A program made the translations under genes and the position numbers. Below the pieces are notes generated by a model, which saw nothing but the letters and a program-made list of their open reading frames with translations, was not told where the DNA came from and did no database searches. Below, piece after piece: positions 1-10,215 of a DNA stretch of 64,000 nucleotides. How positions within the stretch are numbered: the stretch's first letter is position 1; every line of letters starts with the position of its first letter. Location of the stretch: NCBI RefSeq assembly GCF_021134715.1, contig NC_060026.1, forward strand, positions 8,361,001-8,425,000. Direction: 5' to 3'. Source of the DNA: Daphnia pulex (taxonomy: Eukaryota; Arthropoda; Branchiopoda; Diplostraca; Daphniidae).

Positions 1-205
1 TCCCATTCCATAAACTGTAGTACTGTGTAGATCTAAAGTCACATTTTGATAAAAAGAAAAAAACAGCAGCTGACTACAATTCAAATTGAATTAGGATACA
101 TGTGTGTTGAGATAACAAGATATAGAAACAATGGTGATTAATGTTATTTGAACGTTGTATCCGTTTTAAAAGCCTAAACATACCTTCACAAGAAACATTT
201 TTGCT

Positions 206-277
206 TGATCTCGACGTGATTTGAACACGCAACCTCCTGATCTGGAGTCAGGCGCGCTACCGTTGCGCCACGAAATC
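206..277 (-). tRNA. tRNA-Trp (CCA), consensus copy
   Basis: 72-nt cloverleaf with its discriminator A. The acceptor GATTTCG pairs with CGAGATC (one G-U), the D stem is GCGC/GCGC, the anticodon stem is CCTGA/TCAGG around loop CTCCAGA (anticodon CCA), and the T arm is GCGTG-TTCAAAT-CACGT. Box A and box B are intact. The body closely matches animal cytoplasmic tRNA-Trp. It decodes UGG. It serves here as the reference for the other Trp copies. Confidence 0.93.
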
Positions 278-559
278 TTGATTTTCGATGTAATTACTAT
301 CTTTATATTTTGGTAACTACGGTGTCTTTTATAAAGGAATAGATTCTGATGGTAAGATTGATTATCACACGAACACATTTAGTCTTTTGAAAGAGTCAGT
401 CAGATTAGTCAGGTTATTTTTTTATATTTCCTTGGATCTTTTGATCGCCACAAGCCTTGATTTCCGTAATGAAAGCTAACAAGCTTAGGCATGATAGTCG
501 GCTACAATAGATGGGTTGTCGTCGTGCAATTTGTATCAAGAAGTATACGTGAGGGGCAA

Positions 560-630
560 GCATCGATGGTTCAGTGGTAGAATGCTCGCCTGCCACGCGG
601 GCGGCCCGGGTTCGATTCCCGGTCGATGCA
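560..630 (+). tRNA. tRNA-Gly (GCC), consensus copy
   Basis: 71-nt cloverleaf. The acceptor GCATCGA pairs perfectly with TCGATGC, the anticodon stem is CTCGC/GCGGG around loop CTGCCAC (anticodon GCC), and the T arm is CCGGG-TTCGATT-CCCGG. The body is nearly that of animal tRNA-Gly(GCC). TTTT follows at once. It decodes GGC/GGU and serves as the reference for the other Gly copies. Confidence 0.94.
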
Positions 631-832
631 TTTTAATCACCATTGCCCAAAACAGATTGGTAGAATCTACTCTATTGAGTTTAGTTTGCTGATATTCTTG
701 CGCAGTACGTATAAGGACGGTACTTAGTGGTTAGTGGTGGTTGAAGCAATCTCTTTAAGCGGACTCTTTTTTGTTTGCCAGATTGGTTTAGATTACTTAA
801 TCTTCCTTTGATCATACCAATTGGCGAAAAAC

Positions 833-1033
833 CATTTGTAGGACAGAGAGGTACAAGTTATATCCATCGCCAGACTCTGTGTTTGTATCGTGGAAACCCA
901 AGATAATTATCGGTTCAAACTCGTCGTGTTCCAACTGCTGTGGTAATCGACATTCAGACGCAAATGTTCCCCCTTTTGTAAACTCACTTGGTTCTATGCT
1001 CTCCCATTCCAAAAACTGTAGTCCCGTGTAGAT
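833..1033 (-). other. orphan exon-like stretch (67 codons, phase 0/0), copy 1
   Basis: On the minus strand a T-rich tract and TTTAG precede an open frame starting IYTGLQFLEWES and ending NLYLSVLQM, followed by GTTTTT/GTTTAT as a possible donor. Length is 201 bp, a multiple of three. No ATG opens the frame: the apparent start is a TTG leucine codon, as expected of an internal exon. I do not recognise the family. The frame is open in all 33 copies, but differences between copies are mostly amino-acid changing, so openness may only reflect recent copying. This copy has T to I in the EPITIL stretch. No neighbouring exon of the same gene is seen. Confidence 0.5.
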
Positions 1034-1206
1034 CTAAAGTCACATTTTGATAAAAAGAAAAAAAAACAGCTGACTAAGATTCAAATTGAATTAGGATACA
1101 TGTGTGTTGAGATAACAAGATATAAAAAACAATGGTGATTAATGTTATTTGAACGTTACATCCGTTTTAAAAGCCTAAACATACCTTCACAAGAAACATT
1201 TTTGCT

Positions 1207-1278
1207 TGATCTCGACGTGATTTGAACACGCAACCTCCTGATCTGGAGTCAGGCGCGCTACCGTTGCGCCACGAAATC
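1207..1278 (-). tRNA. tRNA-Trp (CCA), consensus copy
   Basis: Identical in all stems and loops to the copy at 206-277. Its partner tRNA-Gly is the truncated one at 1518. Confidence 0.92.
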
Positions 1279-1517
1279 TTGATTTTCAATGTAATTACTA
1301 TCGTTATATTTTGGGAACTACGGTGGGTTTTATAAAGGAATAGATTCTGATGGTAAGATTGATTATCACACGAACACATTTAGTCTTTTGAAAGAGTCAG
1401 TCAGATTAGTCAGGTAATTTTTTTATATTTCCTTGGATCTTTTGATCGCCACAAGCCTTGATTTCCGTAATGAAAGCTAACAAGCTTTGGCATGATAGTC
1501 GGCTACAATAGATGGGT

Positions 1518-1550
1518 TCGGCGGCCCGGGTTCGATTCCCGGTCGATGCA
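1518..1550 (+). pseudogene. tRNA-Gly 3' remnant
   Basis: Only the variable region, T arm and acceptor 3' strand remain. A deletion of about 80 bp removed the leader and the 5' half, including box A and the anticodon. Box B and the following TTTT remain. Confidence 0.9.
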
Positions 1551-1752
1551 TTTTAATCACCATTGCCCAAGACAGATTGGTAGAATCTACTCTATTGAGT
1601 TTAGTTTGCTGATATTCTTGCGCAGTACGTATAAGGACGGTACTTAGTGGTTAGTGGTGGTTGAAGCAATCTCTTTAAGCGGACTCTTTTTTGTTTGCCA
1701 GATTGGTTTAGATTACTTAATCTTCCTTTGATCATACCAATTGGCGAAAAAC

Positions 1753-1953
1753 CATTTGTAGGACAGAGAGGTACAAGTTATATCCATCGCCAGACTCTGT
1801 GTTTGTATCGTGGAAACCCAAGATAGTTATCGGTTCAAACTCGTCGTGTTCCAACTGCTGTGGTAATCGACATTCAGACGCAAATGTTCCCCCTTTTGTA
1901 AACTCACTTGGTTCTATGCTCTCCCATTCCAAAAACTGTAGTCCCGTGTAGAT
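1753..1953 (-). other. orphan exon-like copy 2
   Basis: Reference protein sequence (EPITIL form), with intact acceptor tract. Confidence 0.5.
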
Positions 1954-2127
1954 CTAAAGTCACATTTTGATAAAAAGAAAAAAAAAACAGCTGACTAAGA
2001 TTCAAATTGAATTAGGATACATGTGTGTTGAGATAACAAGATATAAAAAACAATGGTGATTAATGTTATTTGAACGTTACAACCGTTGTAAAAGCCTAAA
2101 CATACCTTCACAAGAAACATTTTGGCT

Positions 2128-2199
2128 TGATCTCCACGTGATTTGAACACGCAACCTCCTGATCTGGAGTCAGGCGCGCTACCGTTGCGCCACGAAATC
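2128..2199 (-). tRNA. tRNA-Trp (CCA), C66G variant
   Basis: C66 is G, giving a G-G clash with G7 at the base of the acceptor stem. The anticodon is unchanged. This variant always sits next to a UCC-type tRNA-Gly. Confidence 0.75.
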
Positions 2200-2481
2200 T
2201 TGATTTTCAATGTAATTACTATCGTTATATTTTGGGAACTACGGTGGGTTTTATAAAGGAATAGATTCTGATGGTAAGATTGATTATCACACGAACACAT
2301 TTAGTCTTTTGAAAGAGTCAGTCAGATTAGTCAGGTAATTTTTTTATATTTCCTTGGATCTTTTGATCGCCACAAGCCTTGATTTCCGTAATGAAAGCTA
2401 ACAAGCTTTGGCATGATAGTCGGCTACAATAGATGGGTTGTCGTCGTGCAATTTTTATCAAGAAGTATACGTGAGGGGCAA

Positions 2482-2552
2482 TCATCGATGGTTCAGTGGT
2501 AGAATGCTCTCCTTCCACGCGGGCGGCCCGGGTTCGATTCCCGGTCGATGTA
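2482..2552 (+). tRNA. tRNA-Gly body with anticodon TCC (variant)
   Basis: G34 to T changes the anticodon from GCC to TCC, still glycine (GGA/GGG). However, G30 to T breaks the 30-40 pair, and both end positions 1 and 72 are T, so the acceptor end is unpaired. Boxes A and B and TTTT remain. Reduced function is likely. Confidence 0.75.
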
Positions 2553-2754
2553 TTTTAATCACCATTGCCCAAGACAGATTGGTAGAATCTACTCTATTGA
2601 GTTTAGTTTGCTGATATTCTTGCGCAGTACGTATAAGGACGGTACTTAGTGGTTAGTGGTGGTTGAAGCAATCTCTTTAAGCGGACTCTTTTTTGTTTGC
2701 CAGATTGGTTTAGATTACTTAATCTTCCTTTGATCATACCAATTGGCGAAAAAC

Positions 2755-2955
2755 CATTTGTAGGACAGAGAGGTACAAGTTATATCCATCGCCAGACTCT
2801 GTGTTTGTATCGTGGAAACCCAAGATAGTTATCGGTTCAAACTCGTCGTGTTCCAACTGCTGTGGTAATCGACATTCAGACGCAAATGTTCCCCCTTTTG
2901 TAAACTCACTTGGTTCTATGCTCTCCCATTCCAAAAACTGTAGTCCCGTGTAGAT
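2755..2955 (-). other. orphan exon-like copy 3
   Basis: Reference protein sequence. Confidence 0.5.
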
Positions 2956-3128
2956 CTAAAGTCACATTTTGATAAAAAGAAAAAAAAAACAGCTGACTAA
3001 GATTCAAATTGAATTAGGATACATGTGTGTTGAGATAACAAGATATAGAAACAATGGTGATTAATGTTATTTGAACGTTGTATCCGTTTTAAAAGCCTAA
3101 ACATACCTTCACAAGAAATATTGTTACT

Positions 3129-3200
3129 TGATCTCGACGTGATTTGAACACGCAACCTCCTGATCTGGAGTCAGGCGCGCTACCGTTGCACCACGAAATC
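3129..3200 (-). tRNA. tRNA-Trp (CCA), C11T variant
   Basis: C11 to T leaves a T-G wobble in the D stem; all else is consensus. Probably still foldable. Confidence 0.85.
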
Positions 3201-3482
3201 TTGATTTTCGATGTAATTACTATCGTTATATTTCGGGAACTACGGTGTCTTTTATAAAGGAATAGATTCTGATTGTAAGATTGATTATCACACGAACACA
3301 TTTAGTCTTTTGAAAGAGTCAGTCAGATTAGTCAGGTTATTTTTTTATATTTCCTTGGATCTTTTGATCGTCACAAGCCTTGATTTCCGTAATGAAAGCT
3401 AACAAGCTTAGGCATGATAGTCGGCTACAATAGATAGGTTGTCGTCGTGCAATTTGTATCAAGAAGTATACATGAAGGGCAA

Positions 3483-3553
3483 GCATCGATGGTTCAGTGG
3501 TAGAATGCTCGCCTGCCACGCGGGCGGCCCGGGTTCGATTCCCGGTCGATGCA
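3483..3553 (+). tRNA. tRNA-Gly (GCC), consensus copy
   Basis: Identical to the gene at 560-630, with TTTT directly after it. Confidence 0.93.
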
Positions 3554-3755
3554 TTTTAATCACCAATGCCCAAGACAGTTTGGTAGAATCTACTCTATTG
3601 AGTTTAGTTTGCTGATATTCTTGCGCAGTACGTATAAGGACGGTACTTAGTGATTAGTGGTGGTTGAAGCAATCTCTTTAAGCGGACTCTTTTTTGTTTG
3701 CCAGATTGGTTTAGATTACTTAATCTTCCTTTGACCATACCAATTGGCGAAAAAC

Positions 3756-3956
3756 CATTTTTAGGACAGAGAGGTACAAGTTATATCCATCGCCAGACTC
3801 TGTGTTTGTATCGTGGAAACCCAAGATAGTTATCGGTTCAAACTCGTCGTGTTCCAACTGCTGTGGTAATCGACATTCAGACGCAAATGTTCCCCCTTTT
3901 GTAAACTCACTTGGTTCTATGCTCTCCCATTCCAAAAACTGTAGTCCCGTGTAGAT
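3756..3956 (-). other. orphan exon-like copy 4
   Basis: Carries Q to K near the end (VLKM), shared with the copies at 24792 and 27796. Confidence 0.5.
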
Positions 3957-4129
3957 CTAAAGTCACATTTTGATAAAAAGAAAAAAAAACAGCTGACTAA
4001 GATTCAAATTGAATTAGGATACATGTGTGTTGAGATAACAAGATATAAAAAACAATGGTGATTAATGTTATTTGAACGTTACAACCGTTGTAAAAGCCTA
4101 AACATACCTTCACAAGAAACATTTTGGCT

Positions 4130-4201
4130 TGATCTCCACGTGATTTGAACACGCAACCTCCTGATCTGGAGTCAGGCGCGCTACCGTTGCGCCACGAAAT
4201 C
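4130..4201 (-). tRNA. tRNA-Trp (CCA), C66G variant
   Basis: Same G7-G66 clash as at 2128, again paired with a UCC-type Gly. Confidence 0.75.
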
Positions 4202-4483
4202 TTGATTTTCAATGTAATTACTATCGTTATATTTTGGGAACTACGGTGGGTTTTATAAAGGAATAGATTCTGATGGTAAGATTGATTATCACACGAACAC
4301 ATTTAGTCTTTTGAAAGAGTCAGTCAGATTAGTCAGGTAATTTTTTTATATTTCCTTGGATCTTTTGATCGCCACAAGCCTTGATTTCCGTAATGAAAAC
4401 TAACAAGCTTAGGCATGATAGTCGGCTACAATAGATGGGTTGTCGTCGTGCAATTTTTATCAAGAAGTATACGTGAGGGGCAA

Positions 4484-4554
4484 TCATCGATGGTTCAGTG
4501 GTAGAATGCTCTCCTTCCACGCGGGCGGCCCGGGTTCGATTCCCGGTCGATGTA
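4484..4554 (+). tRNA. tRNA-Gly body with anticodon TCC (variant)
   Basis: Same changes (1, 30, 34, 72) as the copy at 2482. Confidence 0.75.
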
Positions 4555-4756
4555 TTTTAATCACCATTGCCCAAGACAGATTGGTAGAATCTACTCTATT
4601 GAGTTTAGTTTGCTGATATTCTTGCGCAGTACGTATAAGGACGGTACTTAGTGGTTAGTGGTGGTTGAAGCAATCTCTTTAAGCGGACTCTTTTTTGTTT
4701 GCCAGATTGGTTTAGATTACTTAATCTTCCTTTGATCATACCAATTGGCGAAAAAC

Positions 4757-4957
4757 CATTTGTAGGACAGAGAGGTACAAGTTATATCCATCGCCAGACT
4801 CTGTGTTTGTATCGTGGAAACCCAAGATAGTTATCGGTTCAAACTCGTCGTGTTCCAACTGCTGTGGTAATCGACATTCAGACGCAAATGTTCCCCCTTT
4901 TGTAAACTCACTTGGTTCTATGCTCTCCCATTCCAAAAACTGTAGTCCCGTGTAGAT
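4757..4957 (-). other. orphan exon-like copy 5
   Basis: Reference protein sequence. Confidence 0.5.
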
Positions 4958-5134
4958 CTAAAGTCACATTTTGATAAAAGGAAAAAAAAACAGCTGACTA
5001 AGATTCAAATTGAATTAGGATACATGTGTGTTGAGATAACAAGATATAGAAACAATGGTGATTAATGTTATTTGAACGTTGTATGCGTTTTAAAAGCCAA
5101 AACATACCTTCACAAGAAATAAAATATTTTTGCG

Positions 5135-5206
5135 TGATCTCGACGTGATTTGAACACGCAACCTCCTGATCTGGAGTCAGGCGCGCTACCGTTGCGCCAC
5201 GAAATC
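5135..5206 (-). tRNA. tRNA-Trp (CCA), consensus copy
   Basis: Consensus body. The 3' flank differs from most copies by a short A/T insertion (ATAAAAT class). Confidence 0.92.
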
Positions 5207-5488
5207 TTGATTTTCGATGTAATTACTATCCCTATATTTTGGTAACTACGGTGTCTTTTATAAAGGAATAGATTCTGATGGTAAGATTGATTATCACACG
5301 AACACATTTAGTCTTTTGAAAGAGTCAGTCAGATTAGTCAGGTTATTTTTTTATATTTCCTTAGATCTTTTGATCGCCACAAGCCTTGATTTCCGTAATG
5401 AAAGCTAACAAGCTTAGGCATGATAGTCGGCTACAATAGATGGGTTGTCGTCGTGCAATTTGTATCAAGAAGTATACGAGAGGGGTAA

Positions 5489-5559
5489 GCATCGATGGTT
5501 CACTGGTAGAATGCTCGCCTGCCACGCGGGCGGCCCGGGTTCGATTCCCGATCGATGCA
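5489..5559 (+). tRNA. tRNA-Gly (GCC), variant
   Basis: G15 to C in the D loop and G65 to A, which breaks the outer T-stem pair. The anticodon is intact. Confidence 0.78.
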
Positions 5560-5761
5560 TTTTAATCACCATTGCCCAAGACAGATTGGTAGAATCTACT
5601 CTATTGAGTTTAGTTTCCTGATATTCTTGCGCAGTACGTATAAGGACGGTACTTAGTGGTTAGTGGTGGTTGAAGCAATCTCTTTAAGCGGACTCTTTTT
5701 TGTTTGCCAGATTGGTTTAGATTACTTAATCTTCCTTTGATCATACCAATTGGCGAAAAAC

Positions 5762-5962
5762 CATTTGTAGGACAGAGAGGTACAAGTTATATCCATCGCC
5801 AGACTCTGTGTTTGTATCGTGGAAACCCAAGATAGTTATCGGTTCAAACTCGTCGTGTTCCAACTGCTGTGGTAATCGACATTCAGACGCAAATGTTCCC
5901 CCTTTTGTAAACTCACTTGGTTCTATGCTCTCCCATTCCAAAAACTGTTGTCCCGTGTAGAT
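5762..5962 (-). other. orphan exon-like copy 6
   Basis: Reference sequence in the main body. This is the last copy before block B1. Confidence 0.5.
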
Positions 5963-6135
5963 CTAAAGTCACATTTTGATAAAAAGAAAAAAAAAACAGC
6001 TGACTAAGATTCAAATTGAATTAGGATACATGTGTGTTGAGATAACAAGATATAGAAACAATGGTGATTAATGTTATTTGAACGTTATATCCGTTTTAAA
6101 AGCCTAAACATACCTTTACAAGAAATATTTTTGCT

Positions 6136-6207
6136 TGATCTCGACGTGATTTGAACACGCAACCTCCTGATCTGGAGTCAGCCGCGCTACCGTTGCTCCA
6201 CGAAATC
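6136..6207 (-). tRNA. tRNA-Trp (CCA), variant at the A1/B1 edge
   Basis: C11 to A breaks a D-stem pair, and one base changes at the top of the anticodon stem. This is the last A element before the B1 junction. Confidence 0.7.
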
Positions 6208-6448
6208 TTGATTTTCGATGTAATTACTATCGTTATATTTTAGGAACTACGGTGTCTTTTATAAGGGAATGAATATCCCAAATATCCCAATCAGCTAAAA
6301 GCCAACGAACTGCGTAAAATTTTTCTTCATATTGGACCAGTAATCTTCAAGGGAATTTTATAAACAGAAAAGTAAACCCATTTTTGTATTAAGAGTTGGA
6401 AATTCGTATTCTCTGCTCTAGTATACGTTGTCTAAAACCTACTCTTAA

Positions 6449-6634
6449 TTGGCTCAAGATTTTTTGCAATATTTTACTTTTCAATTTGGAGAAATTTATA
6501 GCAAGAACCACCTCATTCACAATGTTCATTCACTCATTCATTTAGTTGATGACTTGAGATCGATGGCTCACTTAATTAATTTTTTCTCTGCTTTTCCATA
6601 TGAAACTTTCTGGGGTCACGTGAAGATGCTTTAA
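6449..6634 (+). pseudogene. transposase C-terminal fragment (CACTA/EnSpm-like)
   Basis: An open stretch of 61 codons with no ATG (the first codon of the open run is TTG). It holds NVHSLIHLVDDL, and about 20 residues later FPYETFWGHVKML. Animal CACTA/EnSpm-like transposases and the related DUF4218 region of plant elements carry a similar N-V-H-x-L-x-H-L pattern followed by FPFENYLGxLK. The catalytic core is absent, so this is the tail of a broken transposase. A DUF4806 gene follows about 1 kb downstream; I know the same pairing from other animal transposons. Family assignment is from memory of the motifs. Confidence 0.6.
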
Positions 6635-7560
6635 AAATGCTTTTTAAAATTGGGTTCCGTCTTTTGCAATGATAACAACTAATAAATAATAAATAATAAC
6701 ACTAGTATTTCCCCATATGGATTTCAGAGTTTGGCGTAATGTTGTATTCAGCTCGTCATTTCATAGATCAATGTCGTACAGAAATGCAGTATTTGCAGAA
6801 GGTTGGTTCACCGATGTAACTTAAATTTTGCAGTGTAATTTTCAAGCTGGGTCCTATGCTAAACCAATGTAGGAATTCAACTACTGCGAATAATCCTCAC
6901 TTTAATATGTAATGTTGGCAAAATTGTGGCTATGATTAGAATTTTTGTATTGGACTGGCAAGTTTGACCAAATGCGGTACCAAACTCTTCATCATTATGT
7001 CTGCTTTGGTCTAAGCTGAGAAAATCGGTGTCAGCGGAATGTTGGTTAACCTATCAGAAACTTGTCCCTATTCTAAACTAATCTTGAAATCCTTTCATTA
7101 CAAATTATTTGTTGGATACATTGGTTATCTGCGATGTACAAAACATGAAAATCTCAATGGTGCATACAGACATTAGGTTGGTAGCGGGGTACTTACATTG
7201 GTTGAACCTAACTTTTCAAACGTGGCCCAATTTGCATATTGGCCTGGCTGTTTAAAACGTAATTCCAATATTTTTCAAGCCGTGACCCCATTTGCATTCA
7301 TTTAAATAGATTAACCAACGCTAACCTTACCGAAATGAACATAGGCTTGACATATTGGGCAATATTGCGAGCAATATTGTTTCTTGCCCGTGAATCAGGC
7401 ACGTCAGTTGATGTTGATTTCCACCATGGCCCACCAAGTTATCCGATTTTGCAACAATATTGTGTTTTTGATCCAAACAAGTGAAATGGCTAATTATGCC
7501 CCTTCCCAGAACCTAATTTTGTAAAAAACAGAACCAAAACGAAACTGCCAAATACTAATT

Positions 7561-9158
7561 ATGCCGAGCCTTCATCATCATCATCGGAGCGTCCGGCAAC
7601 AAAGAAGTCTAACAAGTAGTGCAAGTTACACCTGTAGCTCCACGTATTCCCCAAGGTACATTCATTATGGAATTTTGTTATATTTTTCTCTCAATACAGT
7701 GTTCATGTTGCCTTGTGTATTTCAGGAAATAAAGTTAACTCGGAACCGAAAAGTGAAAGAGAGTAACCATAAGGAAAAGGGTGGTGGCTCTACAACACAA
7801 GCAGGTGATTCTATACGGGTTTTGAAGGTGATATGGTGAAATAGCATACTATTTTTTCTTCATTGCAGAAGCTCTAAAAAACCTAACAACGGCAACATCA
7901 AATAAGACTGTAACCAAAGCCCAGAAGTCAAAAGGTACGATATGTAATAATTTGAATTATGAAACTGTAAGTCCAGATTATAACTTTTTATATTTGTGGT
8001 ATAGTAACTCCTGCTGAAAAGCCAGAGTCTGATTCGTCTGTTCTGTAACAAGCTCACCCTTCTGTCCCTTTAGAAAGAGTTATGAAAATCTAAATCACAA
8101 TAGCTCTGAAGAATCTACGACAGAGGACTAGGTGAAAGAAAGGAATTCAAATGACTGAAATACGCCTTCAGAACGGGAACTCATCCAGCAAAAGAAGAAG
8201 GGGGAGGGGGTGTTTCACGAACAAGATGAAGAGACCAGAAGATGAAACGGTAACTCAACCGATAGAAGGGGGTGTGCTCACGTCCAAATGAGAGAAACCA
8301 GAGAAATTTTGGTGTAAAACGACGAGGTAATACAGGATGTTATTTCTGTAAGCGATGAAGACATATTGGGTAAGGAAAATGTCTTTATTGGTACACCTAA
8401 GTGACAACTACTAAAGATTTCTTTTGTTTACTTGTTTGTTGTTGTAGTAATCCAGCAGGCAGAAAAAGCAATGTTGGTACAGGTTGACGTTGCAAAAATG
8501 CTTATTGAGATCAAAATGGGAATACAGCAGCTGACTGACTTGTTCATGACGAGGAGACTTGAAATCGCTACCAACCTGCCTACACCAATTAATGGCTCGC
8601 CATGCTCAACTGACTGTGCCGATGAGTTGCCTGTGACAACTCAGACGTTTTTCGAGGAACTTGAAGTTAAGATGAGGAATGATGCAACGCTAAAGACACA
8701 AATCAGAAACGTCCTGACCCTGGTGAGGACCAACAAGAGCCTAAAGGCTATTGTCAGAAATGTATTAAAGAGCCTTATGTCTAAAGAGCTCAGAATGATG
8801 TACTTCCCCCGTAAAAAAACTAAAGTTAAACACGTCTTTACTGATATGTAGATGATTTGTTCCTTTGTAATCGGTAAACTTTTAAAGCAATTCCCTTTTT
8901 TCTACCTGTTTTAATCTTTTTTGTTTACTCTTTAATTTAGACATAATTTGGCGTTGGGCCAGCAACACCAGCCAAGAGTTGACAAACGACACCATTCTAA
9001 AGGAAATGGGATTAGACACTTTCGCTAATGCAGCGGATGAGGACGGTGGGGTCGCTGATAGGAAGAAACTCACTGCCATTAAGAAAACTGCCATAGACAA
9101 GTTTTTAAAGCAAAAAGTACGACGTGGAACGGCAGACGAAGCCGTCAACAACGATTAA
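7561..9158 (+). pseudogene. DUF4806-type transposon accessory gene, multi-exon, decayed
   Basis: Exon-like pieces have good splice borders: 7726-7804 (CAG in, GT out), 7869-7934, 8005 onward, 8448-8851 and 8941-9158. The 8448-8851 exon gives the recognisable part: FFEELEVKMRND, then KSLKAIVRNVLKSLMSKEL and a basic tail, matching the DUF4806 pattern (leading Leu/Glu helix, central V-R-x-x-L, L-M-x-x-E-L). The last piece encodes WRWASNTSQELTND, then a Lys-rich end. The upstream pieces are Ser/Lys/Glu-rich with in-frame stops, so the gene is broken there. The join of 8851 to 8941 is unresolved. B1 has TTTTATAAA where most copies have AATAAA after the gene. Confidence 0.6.
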
Positions 9159-9277
9159 ACTTAAAAAACACGTAATTTGGAGTTGTTTGCTCTTTGCTAC
9201 CACGTTTTATAAACTGTATTGGCAGCTATATCTGTTTTCGTTTCATTAATTAGCCCAATCCCCATTTTTTATCTGTT

Positions 9278-9640
9278 CCAATGCACCGTCTGTTTCAGAA
9301 ACCTTGCATTGGCTTCAGCTCGTAACCGCACATATATGGTGATTTGGTACAACATTGTTGTTTACATATGATTCTTTATCATGGTTAAACATTGGCTTCA
9401 AATAACGGTCTTTCAAGATGGAGATGAGTCAGGCACAAGATAGAGCCAATATTCCACCGATATTCCACCAAGGTCGTATTGGCCCAATGCTAAAATTGGA
9501 GGAATGGTGGACCTGTCTCATATCGATCTTGGAACAACGTTAAATTTGCTTCCAGCACAATATTGGTCCAATGCAGCAATTGTTTCAGAAATCTCATGTT
9601 GGTTGCAGTTCGTAACCGCACATATGTGGTGCATTCGCAC
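9278..9640. repeat. subterminal direct repeat pair in B1
   Basis: Two diverged copies of about 70 bp (9278-9350 and 9568-9640) share CCAATGCA, TGTTTCAGAAA and CGTAACCGCACATAT. Between and around them CCAATATT and ATTGG words recur. DNA transposons of the CACTA group often carry such subterminal repeats; that reading is inference. Confidence 0.5.
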
Positions 9641-10215
9641 AAAGGTACACTTTCTCCTTACAGTAGATTCAGTGAGATGATGCTTACGATGCGCGAAATG
9701 ATGAGAATTCGTCCAGATGTGTAAATAGACAATACGACCGGTTAGTATCGTTGAACTTCCTGGAATTGGAGACAATTAGTTGGGCTAGATTTATCCCGGC
9801 TGTGGACGTCGACCACACCGAGGAGCTACAATCAGAGGCGGCCTGAAAGTAGGATGGGACGGTCCAACGGTTGCGTCTTCTGGCATCTGCGGAATTGAGC
9901 CTAAACACGGATGTCGTCTGCAAATTCCCAATGGGTAAACGGTGAATGGTCCTGAATCCAGATACTTACAACATTTCCTATTCAAAAAAAATATTCTAAG
10001 TCCACTCAAATACAAGTTACAAAGCCTGGACTCTCTACTGAGTCCAAGCCGACAACAAAGACAATTCAACGGGTATTTGACCTGAGGGGGAGGACTCAAG
10101 ACTCGGGACAGGAAGGTTCAATGAAGAGACGCTTACTGTTTGAGTGTTTGTGAATGGATCATTGAGCTAACCTGAAATCGGCCAACTCAAGATGGTGTTT
10201 TGAGCCAGGACTCTT

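Larger units (their letters stand above)
1..6270. repeat. A array 1: tandem ~1,001-bp tRNA-Trp/tRNA-Gly units
   Basis: About six units, the first cut by the window edge. Plus-strand order in each unit is: tRNA-Trp (minus), a ~280-bp spacer, tRNA-Gly (plus), ~200 bp, an orphan exon-like stretch (minus), then an A-rich run and ~170 bp to the next tRNA-Trp. The two tRNAs are divergent. Each tRNA-Gly ends straight into TTTT, a Pol III terminator. tRNA-Trp has no close T run; its nearest TTTT lies about 35 nt past its end. The spacers (for example 278-559) hold no gene that I can see, only AT-rich sequence and, just before tRNA-Gly, about 45 bp matching the right end of the B block. One unit is ~920 bp because its tRNA-Gly is truncated at 1518. 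Confidence 0.95.

Noticed and set aside
166-378. A 70-101-codon minus-strand frame repeated in every unit
   Set aside because: It lies across the tRNA-Trp gene and its flanks; the frame is a by-product of the tRNA sequence and changes with each small indel.
414-596. A 60-63-codon minus-strand frame repeated upstream of and into tRNA-Gly
   Set aside because: Overlaps the antisense of tRNA-Gly and AT-rich spacer, with no family resemblance.
9518-10099. Several 79-102-codon minus-strand frames in each B block
   Set aside because: They overlap one another, run against the remnants on the plus strand and show no recognisable domain.
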